Of a stretch of 64,000 bases of DNA, positions 23,027 through 33,451 are shown piece by piece. Position numbers and translations under genes: made by a program. Position 1 is the stretch's first letter, and each line of letters begins with the position of its first letter. The notes beneath the pieces were generated by a model that ran no database searches, was not told the DNA's origin, and worked only from the letters and a program-made list of their open reading frames with translations. Location: assembly GCF_918797505.1 (NCBI RefSeq), contig NC_092793.1, forward strand, positions 76,009,912-76,073,911, written 5' to 3'. The stretch comes from Bemisia tabaci. Its lineage: Eukaryota > Arthropoda > Insecta > Hemiptera > Aleyrodidae.

Positions 23027-23246
23027 AGCTGTGCTCAGGAGAACGACTTATGAGCCTTCAGGCGTCGTCAAATCGCTCTTGATACCACACGAGACTACCG
23101 GGAAACTTTGGTCTATTTTACTTCGAAGTAGGCATCCGGAAAATTCGTCCGAAAACATTCATATCGCTTCTCGAAAGATATTATTCTCTCTGGGGACATT
23201 TGGCAGCATCGAGATGTCCACACGACGTTTTTCCCTAGCGAGGCAG
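23027..23246. mobile_element. CTGCCGTGCTAAGG-family MITE (copy g, third of three)
   Basis: It begins AGCTGTGCTCAGG directly after copy f and ends with the inverse of CTGCCTCGCTAGGG at 23246. It is slightly shorter than e and f. Confidence 0.72.
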
Positions 23247-24415
23247 CGTTGTACCCGAGATGAGAAGGTTTCCTCCGCTAGTGTCGCGACGGAGGTGGAA
23301 ACTTTCCAGGATGTTGACAAAGGATCAAATTTTCCCGAGAATGTGAGCAGGAATTTCCAGCAACTCTCCCATCGGCTCTCCAAAGTTTGAGCGATTACCA
23401 TGTATATGACCATGTGTCTTCGTTTCTCCGTCAAAGTTTTTCGAGGGTGTAAAATCGTACACTTCGGGAATCCCCTGTAAAGTATCCACTAATCGATAGA
23501 TCCTCAGTAACGGAAGCTAGGGGCCACCTGGAAAATGGTAGGAAATTTTAAAAAGCCAGAGGAAATCCGGAGGAATCGGAGATTTCTCCCATTCTGAGAA
23601 TGAACCAACTTTCCGGGTACTTTGGAAGAAAATAGAGCAGAGGAGAGAATTTCAAGATATTGTGTGGCACAGTTTTCATCCCCGGGGCCTCCGGATTAAA
23701 AAGCTTCCTTCGAGGAAGCCAAGAAACTCGGACGAGAAAAAAACGCCGAGACTCGGGCACGAGGAGAGCATCCCTGATCCATGACTCGAGGGCCGGACAG
23801 GCAGGGACAAGGGACACTCGAGGCTGGAGTGGCAGCGGCTGCCTGTCGAAGGCGGAAAAACAGGGACAACGAACGGGACGTGGCGGGGCGGGGAGGGGAG
23901 GGGGCGGGTGAGTGACATAAACGTCGCAACGTCTAAGAATGAGGAATTACGAGTTTACCGCTATAACTCGGTCGCTATGGCGACGCTAATGTCACGTCCC
24001 TCCCCTCGGGGGTAGCAGCGGGAACGGGAACGCAGGGCGTGGGATGCGCCAGGGATACAGGGTCCGTCGGCGGCGTCGCGGACCGGGGTTGTGATGGATG
24101 TTCACACTTTTTATCAGCGGCAGATCTCTTGCGCTGGCACGGCGATTATCCGCACAACCCCCTCGCACCGTCATCTGGACCTGGTCGGCCCCGGTCACTC
24201 GGACTTCCTCCTCTACCCGCCTTCGGGAGACAGCACTGTCGTCCGCCCCAGTTGAAAATTTCCGCCTTTACGCTTGCTTTGGCTTACCTTCAGTTACTTT
24301 TTTGCCGTCGGATCAACCCTAAGGACTTGGTTGATCCATCAATTTTTTGGTTAAATTGGGCGCATTTCTGCCGAACGGAACTATGTGGATTAAGACATGA
24401 GCCCTAAGACCCATA
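23247..24415. other. Unannotated spacer
   Basis: No gene or defined repeat is seen. Part of it (23700-23920, 24000-24200) is GC-rich. Confidence 0.35.
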
Positions 24416-24631
24416 CTGCCGTCGTGAGAAAGAGCGCCGTATGAGCCCTAGGACATTGCCAAGTTTCCTCCGATAAAAACCGAATTTACTGGGAAAATTG
24501 TGAATATTATTTTCCAAAATGTTCAGACGATTTTGTACGCAATTTAATCTAAAATATCCGAAAATTTCAAGGAAAAATACGCATTTGGCCACTCTCGAAT
24601 GTCTGTACGGCGTTCTTCCTTAGCACGGCAG
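24416..24631. mobile_element. CTGCCGTGCTAAGG-family MITE (copy h)
   Basis: It runs from CTGCCGTCGTGAG to the inverse of CTGCCGTGCTAAGG. TA flanks the left side and CA the right, a target duplication changed by one base. It has 'gccgtatgagccctagga' and 'gtacggcgttcttcctta' arms. Confidence 0.75.
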
Positions 24632-26257
24632 CATAAGAATCCATGCATAACAGGGCTAACGTCATAACGCACATAGTTCCGTTTGGCAGAAATACGTCCA
24701 ATTGATCGTAATCGTAGGTTGCTCTGAGACAGAAGGGGATGTAGAAAATGTCGTGTAGAACTGGTTCTTATGCAATTGTTGGTTTGTTTCTTTGGGGGGG
24801 GGGGGGGCATGGGCATTTTTTAAGAATTTTATTCGTAATCGTTCCGCATGGTCTCAAAGGTACGACAATTTCCTTAAATTAGTCAGGGAAAACCTGGTTA
24901 TTTAAATTCAAAGTCCACCCTGTCTAGAAGCACGGAGCTGATTGTGTGATCCGGTCGAAGTGGATGATGCTAACGAGAAGGGGCGCAGTGAGTGCAGGAC
25001 TCGGTGCTTGAATGAAGACGAGGCGGGAGGGGGCGGGGGAGGGGGGCCAGGCGGGGGTCCGGGGAGGCTGCGAGCCGTGCTAGTGAACCCGAAATCTATA
25101 ATTCTTTGTTGGGAAGGAATACGATCCGTATTTAAAATCCCCTCATTTTGAACGTGAGCCAATTCTGCGACCGAACGTAAAACCGTTGCCAAATGCGAGC
25201 GGATTCCCTTCCTCCTTCGCTTTTCGCCGGCACTCGCTTCCCTCCAGCCCGACAACAGTATTGTTCGATTAATTCATGGTCCGGATGCAACTGTGCGGGC
25301 TGCATCTCAAGTGACTGCGGACCGACCGATATCATAAGGCTCCTCTCCCGGTACTAACTGGGGCTCTCGAACTGGCGCTAATCCTTTAATTTCTCGGCCG
25401 TGACTCCGTGGAATTCTTCGGAGGTCCCAAGATCTGATCCATGATGTGCTCCGATTCGCATCGGCAGACTGTCTTTGAAAGACAGTAGTCGCGGTCCCGA
25501 GATCACGCGATAATTCGGCAATTTCCGAGTTCATCGGCGAAAAGTTCTTGGTAGACAGCCGTCGAAATCTTATTTTCGCCGTGCACCAATTTTAAACAAG
25601 AACTTGAATAGGAGAGTGCTCAAGAGAGGAGGGTGGAAGGGGGTGCTCGCAGTTCCACCAACGGAGTCCCAAGGATGTGACCTTAAGTGCCTGTACAAGG
25701 AGAGCACGCACACGTGGGTAATTTTGAGGTTAGGTCATGAGCTCGTAGGACCCAAAAGTGCAGTCAACCTAATAATTCGAATTATCCAGAGTGATTTATT
25801 ATCGCAATTGTCATGACCCGTTGTTTGTAACGCACGCATTTGACTCGGTTTTTGCATTTTGCTCATTTTTGCGGAATAACGCTCATTGATGAACATGATT
25901 GACCATCTTGGTTTGATATCGGAATCTAAAGATCGGCAGTGACATTTTTCGTTTGGAGGTTGGCTGCCCTTCTGGGCCCTGAAAGCTCCCTGTTTCGACG
26001 TGTTCGAGTACGCGAAGGCGACCCGGAAAAAATGAACGTTACGACCGCTGGTACCTACTAACTATAAGGTAACCGGGAGACTTGGCAACCCTGAACGCGG
26101 GCCGTCGCGAACATTCAATAATTGCAACCGAAAGTGCAAATACAGACGAGCTCGGAGCGTTGCCGGGATGCACTCGACCATGCCCCGACGAGGGAACAAC
26201 AACAACAATAACATGTAATTTTAGCACAACTTTTCGAGACGCTCTCCGTCCCCAGCG
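24632..26257. other. Unannotated 1.6-kb spacer
   Basis: No exon is supported. There is a poly-G run at 24796-24807 and a GC-rich segment at 25020-25080. A short palindrome 'actgtctttgaaagacagt' sits at 25467-25485. Confidence 0.35.
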
Positions 26258-26498
26258 CCGCACAGTGGATCGAGCTGATAGGAGAGGTCGAGCATGACAT
26301 TTTTTGGCTAGAAGTTCAAAATTTGATGTTTAATTCGTTACAAATTCAATATTGAGGGGTGTTTCTTTAATAAAATGTCACGAGGAAACCCATACAGCCA
26401 CTTTTAGAACCTCAAAATTATGTATGAGCGGAGTTATGAGCGTTTAAAGTTTACGAATTTTGTTCGACCTCTCCTATTGAATCGGTCCATTGTGCGCC
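26258..26498. mobile_element. Palindromic MITE with GCRCACAGTGGATCGA ends (copy 1)
   Basis: The left end 'ccgcacagtggatcgag', followed by 'ataggagaggtcgagcatga', pairs with the right end 'ttcgacctctcctattgaat' followed by 'ccattgtgcgcc'. The element resembles 36940-37179 throughout. The exact borders and target duplication are uncertain because the flanks are GC-rich. Confidence 0.7.
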
Positions 26499-26902
26499 GG
26501 CGGCCGCGGGCCTCTTGGTCCCGTCTCTGTCGGGAAATCGCCGGCGCGGTGTAGAGCTCCGCGATCGCTAGGCAACTCGGTGCCATCAGTCCTCTTTCTC
26601 CGCGCCTCCTCCCGAGCTTTAATCCCGCAAGTTGCGCCTGTTTTGATCTTATCACAATGTGTCTACCGTAAGGGAAAGAGAATAGATGCACTAAAAATGC
26701 ACGGAAAAGCTCCGTACGGGTACGATAAATGTACGGATTTTTCGCAGAAAGGCAAAAAAATATGACATTCTCGCTATGTATCGAAAACTTAGCCATTGAA
26801 GTATGAAAACCTCTTTTACGTACGTTATTGCATCACGTTCTCGTAAAATCTCGGTTAGATTCCGCGTGTCTCAGTCCGTTCATGTAGCATTTTGTAATGC
26901 CA
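26499..26902. other. Unannotated spacer
   Basis: No gene or defined repeat is seen. The first 100 bp are GC-rich. Confidence 0.35.
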
Positions 26903-27077
26903 CCCTAGCGAGTTTGCAAGAAGATAGATCCTTGAAAGTTGGCAACAATGTTTTTCCTTCATTTAGATGTATGTGAAACGATGGATTCCCGGCGAGCAGC
27001 TTTATTTACTCAAAATCGATATTTTTAATGGATTTAAATGGAGGAACAACAGTGTTGTCAACTGCAAATCGCCAGTG
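26903..27077. mobile_element. Diverged hAT MITE related to 1963-2117
   Basis: Arms 'gttggcaacaatgttttt' and 'ggaacaacagtgttgtcaac' flank a centre with 'ggatttaaatggagg', as in the 1963 copy. The right end reads 'aaatcgccagtg'. The target duplication is not recognisable, so the borders are approximate. Confidence 0.55.
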
Positions 27078-29143
27078 GCCACGATCCATGGTAAGTCCGC
27101 TAAGATGGCGTATTTACCGCAAGGACCATGCCTACCCTCCTTACGTAAGCAACGAGTTACTTCCTATCGCGCAGGCACCACGGAGGGTACGTTACCTCAA
27201 GTCCCCGAGTCAAACGCAGCTTAGTCCTCTCGGGGGTTGCAAAGCTCTCTCAAGGAGTGGGTTAGTAAACCGACCCCCGGGTTGGGAGCTCATCGGGAAT
27301 TTAAGAGCGACCTTTAACGAGGCTACGCCAAACTGGAGCGCGTGGACGAGGAAGAGTGCAGCGCAGACAGCGTAGTGCCGTAACTCAATGGCCCATTAAC
27401 CGAAGGCGCTGAATCGGCAGTATCGGCGAGGCGGCGGTGGCGGCGGGGAGCAAAGCCCTGGCCGGCGGGCGGGGTGCGCACCTGTGCCGCGGGAGAGCGC
27501 TGCGCGGCGGCGCGGGACTGCAGTCTCGGGAACTCGCGGCAGACGACTGCATTATTGATTGAAGGGTTGACGGTGCAGACTGCCCCCGCCCCTCCGCCGC
27601 TCTGCGCCGCGCCGGGGCGAGGTGAATACACCTCTCCGCGCCCCCCAACCCCCCACCCCCCGACCGCCACGTGCCCGCGCCCAGCGTACTCCACCCGCCC
27701 TCGCCACCCCCTTCCCCTCCCGCCCGCGAGTCCCGTATTGTGAACTTTAAACTTTACCCCTCGTGCCGATGTACCGTACCTGCAGCGGGTTGGCGTCCGC
27801 ATGTCTGGGCTGCACCCGGGGATTCAGCCCCTCGCCATCTCCGAAGTCCACGGGTCGGGTCCAGGGATTTCTATTGAATTTACCAATCCGAATCCGAATT
27901 TTGAATTTTTTATCTAGGGTTTCCGATGGTATGGAGACCTGGAAAGTCCGGAGCCATCATATGCCCCAAGCATAAAAATAGGGACCAATAAGTGTAGAGA
28001 GGGTGTGAAGTAAGGGAGTAAAAGTAACATACCTTAAAATTTACCAGGAATGATGATGTTAAGACCCAACCGCGCTTCAGACTTCCCATGAATTGCTACT
28101 CTCTCCTAATATCTAACGCTTTAGAAGGAAAACGAGTAATTTCGAAAGCAAAATCCCAGTCAAACAGGTAAAAATCCGTCACTTTGAAGGAGCAGATATT
28201 TTTCAAATCTCAAGCTAAAACTGCCAAAAATTTAGCCTGAGAAGGGTTCTTTTCGGAAAATTTTCCCGGAGAGGCTCCTGGTCTCCCCACACACTTAGAT
28301 CCCCATTTTGTTTCAGCAACCCCCCGTCTCTCCTGGTGCTGTCGCTGGATCCGCCACTGCCCTCTCAGGGAACGCACTAATTTATGGGACTGGAAAATCG
28401 TTTATATTTCGATGCGGTCCGACAATAGGGTTCGGGTTGGCGTTAGGTTGCGTTTGTTATTGCCAGACCGTGCGGAAATGCGTGTGGTTTTATGGTTGCA
28501 AAACCAATCTGCCATGAGAGAGTGGCAACGTCGCACGTCGTCGGGAGGCCCCCGTCCCCCATTTTATGGTTCTAAGTGGTAGCGCCGGTCCGCATTTAAA
28601 ATGTAAATAGAGGCAGATGCGCGGGCACCACCGTCGCGTCGCTGGAAACGCGAAAATGTCAACATGTCAACAATTGTGCGTAAATGTTCCCGACTTCCCG
28701 CCGTTCGGTTCTTATTTTCCCCGCGACACCTGCGCACGGTTAGTGTCCCTTAATCGCCGGCAGGTGGCTCTGCCGGAGTCGCTGTGGATTTTCGCGAGGT
28801 GTCACGGAATTTCACGCCACTGGCAACCGCTAGATTCTCGGCCACTGGCAGTGGCTCCGTAGTCAGGGTCAAATACGCTGTAATTGGTTGGCCGCCATTC
28901 TGAATAATAGGGAGCATGAGGGGGGGGGGGGGGTGTTTTCATTCTAAAAGAAAAGTCAGGTTCCGTGGCCCAGTGAAGGAGGCCCGCCCTGAATTCAAGT
29001 CCGAAAAGTAAGTTGCCTGAAAAAATCTCAATTCGTTCAAAAGTTGCGGGGCGGGGTGGTGCCGGGCTTTCTGATCACACTGTATGGCTCAAGAGTCATC
29101 AGCTAATGGGATCGGTTGGTTTTAACATGGACCGATTCAGATG
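27078..29143. other. Spacer with strong CpG-rich patch at 27380-27760
   Basis: The 27380-27760 part is among the most GC-rich DNA in the window and dense in CG. Frames of up to 159 codons are open on both strands with low-complexity products, so coding is not supported. A CpG-island-like promoter or regulatory patch is possible. A poly-G run lies at 28921-28932. Nothing else is recognised. Confidence 0.35.
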
Positions 29144-29151
29144 GGAGCGAA

Positions 29152-29316
29152 CAGTGGCGTGGCGTGAATTGCGATGTATCGATTGTTACTCCATTTAAAC
29201 CTATGGTAAAGAATCGATTATTAAGGTGTTCGCTGCGAACACCCTGTTTATCGATCCTTTTCCATAGGTTTAAATGGCATAATAATCGATGTATCGAAAT
29301 TCACGCCGCGCCACTG
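29152..29316. mobile_element. 165-bp hAT MITE (copy 5), exact 8-bp TSD
   Basis: It begins CAGTGGCGTGGCGTG and ends with the inverse, with one change (CGCCGCGCC). The 8-bp GGAGCGAA is duplicated exactly at 29144-29151 and 29317-29324. The centre 'aaggtgttcgctgcgaacaccc' type hairpin matches copies 2 and 3. Confidence 0.93.
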
Positions 29317-29324
29317 GGAGCGAA

Positions 29325-30819
29325 TCCCAGTCCTGTCGCGGCGACAAGGAACCCTTTAAGCAAGCTGCAATCAATGGCCAGGTCAGGTGTCCGCAAATTA
29401 TTTCAGCCGCCTGGAAATTCGATAGCCCCTGGGAGGACCGGCCCAGGTCTGTCTGATCCTTGACAGCTCTCCCCTCGTTGCCAATTGTAAAAAAAATATA
29501 TATATTCGAGAATATTTCCAAGAGAGAGTATTTTCACCAAAGGAGAATAGACCAATGAGGATTCTGTATGTCAAATCGAGATATTATGGTGCTCTACACG
29601 AGAAAGAATAAATACGGTTAGAAGTTTCCAATAACTTTGCTTACCTACTGCGAAACGTAGCAGTACGAGCGGTTTTCAGAGTTACTAAGAACATCGAGAA
29701 AGTATTAAATGCACCTTATGAATTTTTGGAAAAACAAAAATTCAAAAAAATTGGTTAGGCGGGAAAAACCGGGGGAAACTGTAAGAAATAGAATTGGGGA
29801 ACCCAGGGAATATTAAAACCACGGATCGACGACAGGCTCAAATTCTAATATTTGGCTGCTCCAATGGTTCCAGTACTGCATTGCGCCTTCTTGATCCCTG
29901 CATAGTTCAAATGTAAGAAAAATAAAGGAATGATACAAAGATCACACAGAGAATTTTCAATCTGAAGAAAATCGTATAAACCGCGTCGGATTGTAACAAA
30001 TCATTATTTTTCAAAATCCTAATTTTCAAGTACATATATCTCATTTTCAGAGCATCTACAGTGAGAATCGTCAACTTTCGCACACCTATAATGAAACCGA
30101 AGAATGTGTATCTTAGATCAGGACGTCGGAAGTTTATGTTCCTTTATATGGAGAAAGGCTAACCGACGGTCCTTTTGAAACTTTTAGTGAATCCTTTTGT
30201 ACCATGCTTAAAAAATCACACCAAATTTTTAGGAAGCATTTCGAGTAGGTTTCCTGAAAAAAACCCATAACCGGAGATTTTTAAATTTTTTAATTTAGAG
30301 ACGGATTTTTTGCGTTGGAACATGTCGTTCTCTTCCAGTGGAATCGCGAGCCCGCGACGATGGGATACATGGTGAAGCCGGCAGCGCGCCGCGCAGGGAA
30401 CAGGGGATCGATATGAATGAATCCCGCGTGGAGACACCAAACTAGTTTTTAAAAAGGAAGTGCTGTTGACCAAGTTATATCAAGTAAATCGGATCCGAAC
30501 AACACAGAGACTTAATAAAGCAGTGTCCCCCTGCCCCCCTGGTGGCGGGGAGGGGGGAGCTGGGACCCTTCGCTTCGGTCACTTGCAGTTCATAACTTTT
30601 ACTACGCGGCCATGTTATGCCTCTTTGTTTTCACGCGTACCGAGTCACTAACTCGGGAGGCACGAAAATAGCCTCCCGGTGAGACCGCTGCGCTGTTACC
30701 AGATCGGGGCTTTTCACGGTTACCCATCAGGAATGCAGTTCCATTTTACCCGATGGCCGTTGAGTCTCCATCGTGACGCCAGATCGATGGAGAGTTTGTG
30801 CCGGTGGGAAATTTCATTT
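29325..30819. other. Unannotated 1.5-kb spacer
   Basis: AT-rich sequence with no exon, RNA gene or defined element. Confidence 0.35.
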
Positions 30820-30973
30820 GGCGAGAAAAACTATGTCAATAAGTATGAGCAAAATCCCTCTGACTTTTCAGAGAATATTATTCACAAGTTTCTCTGAAAA
30901 TTTGTAGTTTTTCGAAGGAAATTTAGCAACGCCTGAAGGTTCATACGGTGTTTTTCCTTGTATTAGCACGACA
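30820..30973. mobile_element. Truncated CTGCCGTGCTAAGG-family MITE (right end only)
   Basis: Only the right portion of the family is present: 'tttcgaaggaaatttagcaac', then 'ggttcatacggtgttttt' and a final 'ttagcacgacaaa'. The left end is not found. Confidence 0.5.
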
Positions 30974-31030
30974 AAATAGCTTCAGACATCTTACATTTTA
31001 TTAAGTGAGGACACGCTAGAAGTTTGAATA

Positions 31031-31252
31031 CGAAAGACGACAAAAAAGAGGAAGAAAGGAAGAATGAGAAGAAAGGAAAGGAGAAAGCGAAGAGGATGAA
31101 AGAGGAGTAGTGCGGAAGTTCGAGAGGTGGGAGAAGACAAATTGCGAAGAAACTAACCGCTTCTTGTTTCCCTTTTTCTTTGATTTCTTCATCACCTCCT
31201 TTTCGCCTCCTCCCTCTTTTCTATCTTTTCTCTTCTCTTCTCCACCCTCCCA
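31031..31252. repeat. Polypurine tract followed by polypyrimidine tract
   Basis: About 110 bp of mostly A/G (31031-31138) are followed, after a short gap, by about 95 bp of mostly C/T (31159-31252). The two halves are imperfect inverse copies (for example 'gcgaagaggatgaaagagg' against the inverse of the right half), so the tract could form a hairpin or a triplex. Confidence 0.7.
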
Positions 31253-32130
31253 TCTGACATAAACTAGGAGACCTGTTGTCTCAGCCTGTCAGACGAGGGT
31301 GAAACGGTCGAAGCCCGATGTTGGCAGTTAGCGAACCTCGCCACTGCGTCCGAACGCTTGCCACCTGATTTTATGAGACAGAATTCCTTGTCGAGTAATG
31401 ATCGTGGCTGCCGTCCGTGATGGTACCGACACAGGATCTCCCGGATTTTCGGGTCGTCGCGGGTGGTCTTGGCAACGCCGCGCGCGCCGCCGCCGCTACG
31501 GCCGCGTCTGAGACGAACGTGTGCTTCAGAGAGGGTATTCATTAGGGTGGCCCTTATTTTGGACTTTTTGGAATTTAATGAGCAGCACCCCCTAGATTGG
31601 TTCTATTTGATGTAAAAACACTGTAAAAAAAATTTGAGGCCTTTACGTCAAGGGTAAATGGTGCCGAAAACAGGGGAAAGATGCAGCGCGTAAAACTGAA
31701 GAAGCGCATTTTCACGCTTTTCGCCGATTTGACTGCCGTTTTTAAGGGAGTTGTAGATGCTCAACACCCATTATTGATGGTGTTTCTAACACAACTTTTT
31801 GCGTAGATTTAGGATATTTTAACAGATTTGGCCTCAGGTAATTACCTACCCCCCTTACGGTAGGCTAAAGTGGCCCCAAAACGTCATTTAAGCTCCCGAA
31901 ATCGCTTTTTTCCGAAGTTCGGCGCTTGTTACGGGCAAATGCAAAGGCTTCAAGAACTATAATTTTCTTGTATGTGGTACAACTTATTCCGTAGATTAAG
32001 TATATTTTAACATGTTTGACCTCAGGCAATTACCCCTCCCCCCTCCCCCGCCCTGCGCACAGTAGGTTGAGGGGGCACTGAAACGCGATTCAAGCTCCTG
32101 GAATCAGATTATTTCAAAGTTAGGCGCTCG

Positions 32131-32641
32131 TTACTTGCAATTTAAAAGACTGGAAGAAGCATAATGTTCCTCCACGTATAAAATAACTTTCAAATGCACA
32201 AATTTTAAGAAAAATACTGAGGAAGGGTGTAAAAAAAACTTACAATGACTTTGGTTAGTCCGCTCTACAGTTTCTTCCGTAAAGTTGATTTTTTTAACAT
32301 TGGGAAAAGCTTTCCGATAATCGCTAATTTTCCAGCCATGTTGATGGATCTTCTTTAAGAAAGTTAGACGAGAGATGGAATCGCTCAAACAATTTATATG
32401 ACGAACAAGAAATAAAATTGGAAACATCTTTTCCTGAAATGTCTTCTGCTGATTGTAGTTTTGTTTTCTTCTCTCCATCTTCGAGAGGGTTTTCTTTAGA
32501 TAAAGCAGTTACCATTTTCCGTTTGCACTCAACAGAAATATCTCTGTCAAAGAAAGAAAACGCTACAGCTTCAAGGATCAGGTACCACAAATGGCTCATG
32601 AGATTTGATACCGTAGCTTTTGTAGCTACATACGGTATCAA
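32131..32641 (-). pseudogene. Inverted, internally deleted copy of the transposase-like 3' part
   Basis: On the minus strand the left arm repeats the second and third pieces of the gene at 32631-33451 (SNLMSHLWYLILEAVAFSFF ... SNFLKEDPSTWLEN), and here they are joined in one open frame without the TAA. It then jumps directly to SDYRKAFPNVKK because 143 bp are deleted. After the deletion the frame shifts, so this copy is broken too. Confidence 0.65.
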
Positions 32642-33451
32642 AATTCAATCAATTTTAGCAAAATATTTCCTAGGAGAATTTGGCTCCAATCCGGTAATAT
32701 GCGCACCAGGTGCTTTTCACCACGCGCGCTGGATGATGAAAGCGATTTATTCACTCAAAATTTACCTCTTTAGAGGACAATTTGAGCTTAGCGAATCAGA
32801 GCTCAAGGGTATCTTTGATGTCTGTGTTTTTATTGTGAAAGTTTACATCAAAATTGCGGGTTTACCTCAACGCGCTCAGTGAAAGCTCCCCAACATGACA
32901 TCGAGTTCTTGCAAATTCTATCAAATTATAGAAAAATCGATTCGGTAATCTCTGTAGCTACGGTATCAAATCTCATGAGCCATTTGTGGTACCTGATCCC
33001 TGAAGCTGCAGCGTTTTCTTTCTTTGACAGAGATATTTCTGTTGAGTGCAAACGGAAAATGGTAACTGCTTTATCTAAATAAAACCCTCTCGAAGATGGT
33101 GAGAAGAAAACAAAACTACAATCAGCAGAAGACATTTCAGGAAAAGATGTTTCCAATTTTATTTCTTGTTCGTCATATAAATTGTTTGAGCGATTCCATC
33201 TCTCGTCAAACTTTCTTAAAGAAGATCCATCAACATGGCTAGAAAATCCTCAGTACCTCAAAAATCGCGAAATTGTGAAAAAAATCAAGGTTGTCAACGA
33301 CACAGCCGAACGCGGCGTTAAATTGTTTGAAGAGTACAGCCAGAAACTCACGAAATCGGACGAAGAGCGGCAACGGATTCTTCAGGTTGTTAGCGATTAT
33401 CGGAAAGCTTTTCCCAATGTTAAAAAATCAACTTTACGGAAGAAACTGTAG
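32631..33451 (+). pseudogene. Broken transposase-like gene inside foldback element
   Basis: Conceptual translation gives two or three linked pieces. The first includes GAFHHARWMMKAIYSLKIYL, the second ATVSNLMSHLWYLIPEAAAF followed by SFFDRDISVECKRKMV, and the third VNDTAERGVKLFEEYSQKL to a final KKSTLRKKL and stop at 33449-33451. The first and second are out of frame with each other near 32878. A nonsense codon (TAA at 33080-33082) separates the second and third; the inverted left copy has AAG-A at that place, so the stop arose after the duplication. Phrases such as 'HARWM..AIYSLKI' and 'VVNDTAERGV' recall uncharacterised repeat-encoded proteins found in many invertebrates, but I cannot name the family. 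It is clearly non-functional. Confidence 0.6.

Noticed and set aside
22518..23246. Regularly spaced repeats resembling a CRISPR-like array
   Set aside because: The repeats are terminal sequences of MITEs in a eukaryotic genome, with unequal spacing and inverted pairs.
27323..27802. 159-codon minus-strand frame and overlapping plus-strand frames
   Set aside because: GC-rich DNA lacks stop codons in all frames; products are low complexity with no recognisable domain.
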